Shown: one piece after another, positions 1 to 4,180 of the stretch
Position numbering within the stretch: position 1 is the stretch's first letter
How the letters are laid out: each line of letters opens with the position of its first letter
Source: Chloroflexota bacterium
GTDB taxonomy: Bacteria > Chloroflexota > Anaerolineae > Anaerolineales > UBA11858
Reading direction: 5' to 3'
Assembly: GCA_003513015.1 (NCBI GenBank)
Contig: DOTA01000294.1
Coordinates: forward strand, 662-7,640
DNA: 6,979 bases
Notes under the pieces: model-generated
What the model was told of the DNA's origin: nothing
Seen by the model: only the letters and a program-made list of their open reading frames with translations
Databases searched by the model: none
Made by a program: the position numbers and the translations under genes

Positions 1-378
1 CTCATCATCTTTCTGGCGGGTCTCTCCTTTAGCTGGGAGAATGCGCTCTATTCGCTGGTGATGCTCTACGTGAGCGGAATCGCCGCCGAGGCCACCTCCC
101 AGGGTTCCAATGTGGTGCGCACCGCTCTGATTGTGACGGTCAACCCGGTGGAAGTTACCTCAAAGATTTTGCACAACCTGGGGCGCGGCGTCACTGAAAT
201 TTCGGGACGGGGAGGCTATACCGGGGATGAAAGACCTGTGCTATATTGTGTCATAACCCGCTCGGAGGTTGCGCAGTTGAAAACCATTGTCAGCGAGGTT
301 GATCCCAAAGCCTTTATGGTGATTGGTCAAGCCCACGAAGCCTTGGGGGAGGGATTTCAATCACTCAATGCCAGGTGA
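1..378 (+). CDS. YitT family membrane protein, C-terminal part (5' end outside window)
   Basis: The reading frame is open from the first base and ends at TGA 376-378, giving 125 visible residues; the start lies to the left of the window. Residues 1-45 are mostly hydrophobic and look like the last membrane segment(s), with the family-like pattern AGLSFSWENALYSLVMLYV. Residues about 45-120 match the cytoplasmic DUF2179 domain that closes YitT-family proteins, including the glycine-rich GRGVTEISGRGGYTG at 61-75 and the following strand PVLYCVITRSE at 79-89. YitT proteins are multi-pass membrane proteins of unknown biochemical role, so no function is assigned. The gene is followed by a 76-base gap with no recognisable terminator, so read-through into the sigma operon is possible. 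The family call is confident; the gene is cut by the window edge and shows no sign of decay. Confidence 0.88.
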   Translation, partial: LIIFLAGLSFSWENALYSLVMLYVSGIAAEATSQGSNVVRTALIVTVNPVEVTSKILHNLGRGVTEISGRGGYTGDERPVLYCVITRSEVAQLKTIVSEVDPKAFMVIGQAHEALGEGFQSLNAR

Positions 379-390
379 TTGGGTGAGTTT

Positions 391-416
391 TGCAACCTTT
401 AATGGATCACTGCGTA
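391..416 (+). promoter_or_regulatory. Candidate ECF-type promoter of the sigma / anti-sigma operon
   Basis: TGCAAC at 391-396 and CGTA at 413-416 are separated by exactly 16 bases. This is one mismatch from the Bacillus subtilis SigW-type consensus TGAAAC-N16-CGTA and keeps the AAC core typical of ECF -35 elements. A transcript would start near 424, leaving about 30 bases before the GTG start with a good ribosome binding site in between. ECF operons are commonly autoregulated, so this is probably the site recognised by the sigma factor encoded just downstream. The motif is short, and no start-site data support it. Confidence 0.5.
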
Positions 417-442
417 ATACAGGGTAGAACGATTAAAACCTG

Positions 443-447
443 AGGAG
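443..447 (+). promoter_or_regulatory. Ribosome binding site deciding the GTG start of the sigma gene
   Basis: AGGAG at 443-447 lies 7 bases before GTG 455-457. The ATG at 450 is only 2 bases from it and reaches a stop after two codons, and the ATG at 459 is in another frame. The spacing and the frame therefore both favour GTG. Confidence 0.75.
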
Positions 448-454
448 CAATGCT

Positions 455-1063
455 GTGAATGAAAGCGAGTCAGAGTGGCTCGTTCGAGCGCAAAAAGGCG
501 ACGATGTGGCCTTTGCTCGATTGGTAGAACTCTATCAAAAACCGGTTTATAACCTGTGTTACCGCATGCTGGGCAATCCCGGCGATGCTGAAGACGCGGC
601 GCAAGAAGCCTTTTTACGAGCCTATAAAAACTTGCGGCGCTACGATAGCGATCGTCCCTTTGCCACCTGGCTGCTTTCGATTGCCTCGCATTATTGTATC
701 GATCAACTACGCAAGCAGCGCTTCAATGCTTTCTCATTGGATGATGATGAAAATACCTGGTTAGAACCACCCGACCCCGGAATGGGGCCGGAAGCCTCCC
801 TCAGTGCGCAGGAAAAACAGGCCCAGGTGCAAACTTTACTGGATCAATTATCCCCAAAAGACCGGGCCGCCGTCGTTATGCATTATTGGTACGATTATTC
901 TTATGAAGAAATTGCTCAGGAGCTTTCGTTGACGGTCAGTGCTGTAAAAAGCCGTTTGCACCGTTGCCGCCGCGAGCTGGCAGGACAATGGCAAGCTGTG
1001 CAGGCCAAAACCGCTGAACGAATCAACCCCGAAAGGATGCGAAATGAATCACCAGCCTTTTGA
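455..1063 (+). CDS. ECF (sigma-70 family, group 4) RNA polymerase sigma factor
   Basis: This 202-residue protein has the two-domain layout of extracytoplasmic-function sigma factors, which redirect RNA polymerase to a small regulon. Region 2 covers about residues 20-89. It includes the core-binding helix DAEDAAQEAFLRAY (44-57), the FATWL motif (69-73) and the -10-reading segment IASHYCIDQLRKQ (76-88). An acidic linker (96-124) leads to region 4 at about 128-176, with LSPKDRAAVVMHYW (132-145) and a helix-turn-helix around 149-170 (YSYEEIAQELSLTVSAVKSR) that reads the -35 element. No extra C-terminal domain is present, only a charged tail of about 27 residues. The end overlaps the next gene by 20 bases, the classic arrangement for a sigma gene with its own anti-sigma gene. 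The family is certain; the exact ECF group and regulon are not known. Its closeness to a SigW-like promoter motif is suggestive only. Confidence 0.96.
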   Translation: MNESESEWLVRAQKGDDVAFARLVELYQKPVYNLCYRMLGNPGDAEDAAQEAFLRAYKNLRRYDSDRPFATWLLSIASHYCIDQLRKQRFNAFSLDDDENTWLEPPDPGMGPEASLSAQEKQAQVQTLLDQLSPKDRAAVVMHYWYDYSYEEIAQELSLTVSAVKSRLHRCRRELAGQWQAVQAKTAERINPERMRNESPAF

Positions 1064-1595
1064 GAATTGGCTCTTTTCTGAAGAACCTTTACCCGAAAAT
1101 GATGAACGCACTTTGCGGAATCATTTGGCGGATTGCGAACAATGCAGTTCGCTCGAAGATGCCTGGTTGGATGTTGCCAACCTCTTCGAAACCGTGCCCG
1201 AGGTTGATCCGGCTCCCGGATTTGTCAACCGCTGGCAGATCACCCTCGAAGCCGACCGGGTTGCCGCCAAAGCCGCCCGCCAGCGCTGGCAATCGTGGAT
1301 TTTATTGGTGCTGATTGCCAATGGAGCAGCGCTGGCCCTGGTTTTAACGGGTGTGCAGCTTTTCCGTACTTACGGCTCATTTTCTGAATTTGTGCTTTCC
1401 TGGGTTTATCGGGCTGCCACTCTGGTGGTGATTGCCAGTGGTATTCAAAATGTATTTGTAACCCTGGCGCGCACGCTCCCTATCCTTGTGCCCACAAGTT
1501 GGTGGGTTGGAATTGTAATCACTTTGAGCATGTCAACCTTGTTATGGATCGTTTCTATGGCTAAATTAACTTCGCTCCCTCGGAGGACCTCATGA
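1044..1595 (+). CDS. Zinc-finger (HC2/ZAS-like) membrane anti-sigma factor
   Basis: This 183-residue protein has a cytoplasmic N-terminal domain carrying the zinc-type anti-sigma motif H27-x3-C31-x2-C34 (HLADCEQC). In this family the domain clamps the cognate ECF sigma factor. The position directly behind the sigma gene, with a 20-base overlap, makes that gene its partner. A charged helix (69-83) leads to three hydrophobic stretches at about 85-107, 124-142 and 147-172, and a short basic tail. Simple members of the family have one membrane segment followed by an external sensing domain; here there is almost no external loop to act as a sensor. Topology is uncertain, because an N-inside orientation with three crossings would put the basic tail (K174, R180, R181) outside. 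The ATG at 1044 is preceded by AAAGGA (1032-1037) at good spacing. The anti-sigma role follows from motif plus context and is well supported; the signal it senses is unknown. Confidence 0.88.
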   Translation: MNHQPFENWLFSEEPLPENDERTLRNHLADCEQCSSLEDAWLDVANLFETVPEVDPAPGFVNRWQITLEADRVAAKAARQRWQSWILLVLIANGAALALVLTGVQLFRTYGSFSEFVLSWVYRAATLVVIASGIQNVFVTLARTLPILVPTSWWVGIVITLSMSTLLWIVSMAKLTSLPRRTS

Positions 1596-2752
1596 AAAAG
1601 TATACGAACTACCTGATTTTATTTTTGTTGGCGCTAAGCCTGTTTTGGCCGTCCATAGCTTATGCCAAAGAATCTCACAGAGATTTTCTCGATGATAAAG
1701 TTGTCTTTGGCGGCACCTATACGCTCGAAAGCGGCCAATCACTAGATGGAAACCTAGTGATCTTTGGCGGTGCGGTTACCACGGAAGAAGGCTCAACGGT
1801 CAACGGTGATGTAGCCCTTATCGGCGGGGTCGTGGAAGTGGGTGGGCAGGTCAATGGCAATCTCGTGGGTATCGGCGGTGCAGTGCAGGTGACTTCAACT
1901 GCGGTTGTCAATGGCGACCTCGTCACCATCGGGGCCACGCTTAGCCGGGATGAAGGTGCGCGTGTGACCGGGCAAATTGTCAACGGCATAAACGTGCCTT
2001 TCACCTTCGATATTCCTTCTGGGCCTGCTAATCCAAACCTGCCCGCATTGCCTGAAGTGCCTGGTTTGCCAGCTATTCCTAAAACACCCGGCCTCAACGT
2101 CAGCTTCAATCCGTTTCTTGATATGCTCTGGTTTTTCTTCCGCACCTTCATGTGGGCCTTGCTGGCAGTCTTGATTGTGATCTTCTTTGTCAAGCCCACT
2201 GAACGGATTGCCAAAACAGCCGTTGCACAACCACTGATTACTACCGGAGCAGGCTTGCTGATCGCCTTCCTGACCCCCTTCGTGCTGGTTGCCCTGACCC
2301 TGACCATTATCCTCATCCCGGTAACATTGATCGCAGTCCTGGCGCTGCTGGTGGCTTGGATGTTCGGCTGGGTCGCGCTGGGCCTGGAAATCGGCCGCCG
2401 GATTGCCAAACTCTTCAACACCGAATGGGCGCCCGCCATCGCTGCTGGTGTGGGAACGCTGATCCTGTTCCTGGTGTTGGGCGGCATCAACCAATTGGTC
2501 CCCTGCGTTGGCTGGATACCCCAAACGCTGGTGGGGATGTGGGGCTTCGGCGCCGTGGTGATGACGCGCTTTGGTACACAAGATTACCCGGTGGATGGGG
2601 TAACCCCGGGGACCTCCATTCCCGGAGATGATAACCTGCCCTCGGTTGTGATTCCTCAATTTGAAGCGAGTGCCAGTTCTGAAACCGTAGCTGCTCCCGT
2701 ACCCCCAGAAGATTCAACTTCCGAAGACCCTGAAATTCCTGCGGACGAGTAA
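1592..2752 (+). CDS. Exported membrane protein with bactofilin-like repeat domain
   Basis: This 386-residue protein begins with a clear signal peptide: basic MKKY, a hydrophobic core, and likely cleavage after AYA at residue 25. Residues about 37-132 form short beta repeats of the polymer-forming (bactofilin-like) type, with a GN/GD turn recurring at 53, 72, 89, 108 and 127. A proline-rich linker (about 142-168, LPALPEVPGLPAIPKTPGL) leads to four or five membrane segments at about 178-200, 215-242, 243-265, 280-303 and 310-324. An acidic, serine- and proline-rich tail runs to 386. If the signal peptide is real, the repeat domain lies outside the cytoplasm, whereas classical bactofilins are cytoplasmic scaffolds. 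The ATG overlaps the anti-sigma stop (ATGA, 1592-1595) and has a strong GGAGG at 1582-1586, so it should be made together with the regulators. A role as envelope-stress output or as partner of the anti-sigma factor is inferred from context; no biochemical function is known to me. A lipoprotein-type cysteine is absent. Confidence 0.82.
   Translation: MKKYTNYLILFLLALSLFWPSIAYAKESHRDFLDDKVVFGGTYTLESGQSLDGNLVIFGGAVTTEEGSTVNGDVALIGGVVEVGGQVNGNLVGIGGAVQVTSTAVVNGDLVTIGATLSRDEGARVTGQIVNGINVPFTFDIPSGPANPNLPALPEVPGLPAIPKTPGLNVSFNPFLDMLWFFFRTFMWALLAVLIVIFFVKPTERIAKTAVAQPLITTGAGLLIAFLTPFVLVALTLTIILIPVTLIAVLALLVAWMFGWVALGLEIGRRIAKLFNTEWAPAIAAGVGTLILFLVLGGINQLVPCVGWIPQTLVGMWGFGAVVMTRFGTQDYPVDGVTPGTSIPGDDNLPSVVIPQFEASASSETVAAPVPPEDSTSEDPEIPADE
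1748..1981 (+). repeat. Bactofilin-like beta repeats inside the exported protein
   Basis: The encoded segment (residues 53-130) repeats a unit of 17-19 residues of the form V-x-G-(N/D)-(L/V)-x-x-I-G-G. It is seen as LDGNLVIFGG, VNGDVALIGG, VNGNLVGIGG, VNGDLVTIGA and a degenerate VTGQIV. The unit length fits one turn of a right-handed beta helix. At DNA level the units share only short stretches such as GTCAATGGC and ATCGGCGG, so the repeats are old or selected at protein level. Confidence 0.75.
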
Positions 2753-2771
2753 TTCGTCACCGGCCCCAAAG

Positions 2772-2801
2772 CACAGGGCACGCCAATCGGCGTGCCCTGT
2801 G
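2772..2801. terminator. Perfect 13-bp hairpin between convergent genes, possible terminator
   Basis: CACAGGGCACGCC (2772-2784), the loop AATC, and GGCGTGCCCTGTG (2789-2801) form an uninterrupted 13-bp GC-rich stem. It starts 19 bases after the stop codon of the exported-protein gene, where an operon terminator is expected, and it is symmetric for transcription arriving from era on the other strand. Neither flank carries the usual T tract, so it may act as a weak or factor-assisted terminator or as a 3'-end stabiliser. Confidence 0.55.
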
Positions 2802-2838
2802 TGATTCTGCATAAAGATTTTCTGCTATATAAAACAAA

Positions 2839-2969
2839 AGATCACGGGTGCAGGATAATCAGCCTCCTAAACAGTGTTGACACTTGCACCGCACGCAAGT
2901 GCAGGTGAGGATGCGTTTTCGGCACACTTCAACAAGTTCAGTGTGCTAAATTTAGAAAAATCGTGATCT
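2839..2969. other. Nested inverted repeats in a gene-free gap (possible structured RNA or degenerate element)
   Basis: AGATCACG (2839-2846) is repeated in inverted form as CGTGATCT (2962-2969) and encloses further pairable arms. The stem CACC/GGTG (2887-2890 with 2904-2907) continues into GCAC/GTGC around a GCAA tetraloop (2895-2898), with one bulged A at 2903. GCACACT (2922-2928) pairs with AGTGTGC (2940-2946). AGTGT (2873-2877) pairs with ACACT (2880-2884), and GGTGCA (2847-2852) could pair with TGCACC (2885-2890) as an alternative. The GNRA-type loop exists only in the + strand sense. I recognise no known RNA family, and there is no coding frame of note. Confidence 0.3.
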
Positions 2970-2976
2970 GCTGAAT

Positions 2977-3888
2977 TTACTTTTTTGATTGAAACCCGAA
3001 GCGGCGCAGGGAAGTTTCATCATTACGCCAATTCTTGCGCACTTTAACCCGCAACCGGATGAAAACTTTGCGTCCGCTCATGGTTTCGATGGCTTGCCGG
3101 GCGTGTGTGCCGATAAGTTTGAGCATGCTGCCTTCTTTGCCGATCACAATCCCTTTTTGTGAGTCCCGCTCGACGAAGAGTGTGGCAGAGATATAGGCAC
3201 CCTTTTCGCCGCGTTCGGTGAATTCGTCTATGCGTACCGCCAGAGAGTGAGGCACTTCATCGCGTAGAATCAATAGGCAGGCCTCCCGAATCAGGTCTGC
3301 GGCGATTTCTTTTTCGTAGAGGTCGGTGATCTGATCTTCAGGGAAGAAATAATCTCCCTCGGGCAGGTAGCCTCTCAAAATTTCAAGCAGGGTTTCCAAC
3401 CCCTCGCCAGTGGCTGCCGAAATGGGTAGAATTTTCGCCTCGGGCAGCAATCCCTGGTAAACGGCCATCCTTTCATCCACTTCATCTGCTTTCAAGCGGT
3501 CGATTTTGTTGACGGCTAAAACCACGGGTGGTGGGTTCTTGATTTCGCCTAATAATTCCACCAAAATATGGTCTTCTTCGTGCGGCGGGTTCTCGCTGGC
3601 CTCCACCAAAAAAAGGATCACATCGCTTTCAATAATGCTGGCGGCGGCTTCGGCATTCATGTATTCGCCGAGTTTGTGATGCGCTTTGTGTAGGCCAGGG
3701 GTGTCGATGAAAATCAACTGCATCTCATCGGTCGTGATGATGCCCAATTGCTGTTGGCGGGTAGTTTGGGGCCGGGGAGAGACCGCCGCAATTTTTTGGC
3801 CCATCAGGGCATTGATCAGCGTGGATTTGCCCACATTGGGGCGGCCCATAACGGATACGAATCCGGCGTGGAAAGTTGGTTCAGTCAT
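2977..3888 (-). CDS. era: GTPase Era (ribosome small-subunit assembly)
   Basis: This 303-residue protein is normal in length for Era, an essential GTPase that binds the 3' end of 16S rRNA and aids maturation of the 30S subunit. The GTPase domain shows G1 GRPNVGKS (15-22), the G2 region PQTTR (40-44), G3 DTPG (62-65), G4 NKID (127-130) and G5 SAATG (157-161). The C-terminal type II KH domain contains VERDSQKGIVIGKEGSMLK (239-257), with the RNA-binding GKEG loop at 250-253, and ends in the family-typical VKVRKNWR. All key residues are present. The ATG (complement of 3886-3888) has AAGGA five bases upstream on the minus strand. The gene is monocistronic here, divergent from rpoB and convergent with the sigma operon. 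This is not the rnc/recO or ybeY/cdd neighbourhood common in other bacteria. The linker after G5 is slightly unusual (DLYEKEIAADLIREACLLI), but the identification is firm. Confidence 0.97.
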   Translation of the reverse strand: MTEPTFHAGFVSVMGRPNVGKSTLINALMGQKIAAVSPRPQTTRQQQLGIITTDEMQLIFIDTPGLHKAHHKLGEYMNAEAAASIIESDVILFLVEASENPPHEEDHILVELLGEIKNPPPVVLAVNKIDRLKADEVDERMAVYQGLLPEAKILPISAATGEGLETLLEILRGYLPEGDYFFPEDQITDLYEKEIAADLIREACLLILRDEVPHSLAVRIDEFTERGEKGAYISATLFVERDSQKGIVIGKEGSMLKLIGTHARQAIETMSGRKVFIRLRVKVRKNWRNDETSLRRFGFQSKK

Positions 3889-3917
3889 AATCTTCCTTTG
3901 GTGTAAATTTCGCCGTT

Positions 3918-3946
3918 ATTATACCCGCGGTAAAAATTTCTGAATG
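3918..3946 (-). promoter_or_regulatory. Probable era promoter (-10 box, weak -35)
   Basis: On the minus strand TATAAT (complement of 3918-3923) lies about 30 bases before the era start codon, which would give a leader of roughly 20 bases. At 17-base spacing the -35 position reads CATTCA (complement of 3941-3946), a poor match to TTGACA. The -10 is therefore good and the -35 weak or activator-dependent. Confidence 0.45.
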
Positions 3947-3981
3947 TTTGATGAAAAACCGAAATTTGCGTTGTTTTTAGC

Positions 3982-4010
3982 TTGACCATGCTATCCCATC
4001 TCGTTATAAT
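3982..4010 (+). promoter_or_regulatory. Sigma70-type promoter for rpoB
   Basis: TTGACC (3982-3987) and a perfect TATAAT (4005-4010) are separated by the ideal 17 bases. The upstream stretch 3949-3980 is A/T-rich and could act as an UP element. Transcription should start near 4017, giving an rpoB leader of about 165 bases. The quality suits a highly expressed housekeeping gene. Confidence 0.8.
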
Positions 4011-4085
4011 TGAAGTTCTGGTTATAGGCTTTCTTCAAAAAGACTCAAATTGTGAAGTTATTTTTGATCCAAAAGATTAAATAAA

Positions 4086-4130
4086 ATGGGGACGCTTTTG
4101 CCCTGGCTCAGGTTAGCCAGGGCATTATGA
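4086..4130 (+). other. Possible short leader ORF in the rpoB 5' leader
   Basis: ATG at 4086 opens a 14-codon frame ending at TGA 4128-4130, reading MGTLLPWLRLARAL, with five leucines. It runs straight through the leader hairpin at 4099-4124, the geometry seen in translation-controlled attenuators. Only A-rich sequence precedes the ATG, with no convincing ribosome binding site, and a frame this short often arises by chance. It is recorded as a weak candidate. Confidence 0.2.
4099..4124 (+). promoter_or_regulatory. Perfect 10-bp hairpin in the rpoB leader
   Basis: TGCCCTGGCT (4099-4108), the loop CAGGTT, and AGCCAGGGCA (4115-4124) form an unbroken GC-rich stem about 80 bases after the predicted transcript start and 56 bases before the rpoB ATG. 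No T tract follows, so it is not a standard terminator. A role in transcript stability, pausing, protein binding or attenuation is possible. Confidence 0.6.
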
Positions 4131-4164
4131 CGCGAGTTCCTGCTTTGACCAGCCCAGTCAGTGT

Positions 4165-4178
4165 ATCACAGGAGTGAT
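4165..4178 (+). promoter_or_regulatory. Small hairpin presenting the rpoB ribosome binding site
   Basis: ATCAC (4165-4169) and GTGAT (4174-4178) can form a 5-bp stem with the loop AGGA (4170-4173). Most of the Shine-Dalgarno sequence therefore sits in the loop, just before the ATG at 4181. The stem is short and AT-containing, so it may be marginal. Confidence 0.35.
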
Positions 4179-4180
4179 TA

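Noticed and set aside
450..458. Two-codon minigene ATG-CTG-TGA overlapping the sigma GTG start
   Set aside because: The ATG is only 2 bases from the Shine-Dalgarno, too close for efficient initiation; most likely coincidence.
1717..2490. Long minus-strand open frames (257 and 254 codons, within 1717-2659) opposite the exported-protein gene
   Set aside because: They are rich in Pro, Thr, Ser, Arg or His/Gln, show no family motif, lack convincing start signals and lie entirely opposite a well-supported coding gene, so they are antisense shadows.
2877..2906. TTGACA (2877-2882) as a -35 box inside the convergent gap
   Set aside because: No -10-like sequence lies 16-18 bases downstream, and no gene starts there on the + strand.
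2839..2969. tRNA gene in the paired region left of era
   Set aside because: No T-loop GTTCRA-type sequence, no 7-bp acceptor with the correct arm spacing, and no anticodon arm could be placed on either strand.
4050..4087. Second rpoB promoter in the leader (TTGTGA at 4050 with an A/T-rich -10)
   Set aside because: The only -10-like sequence (TTAAAT, 4077-4082) is about 21 bases away, too far, and a far better promoter is present at 3982-4010.
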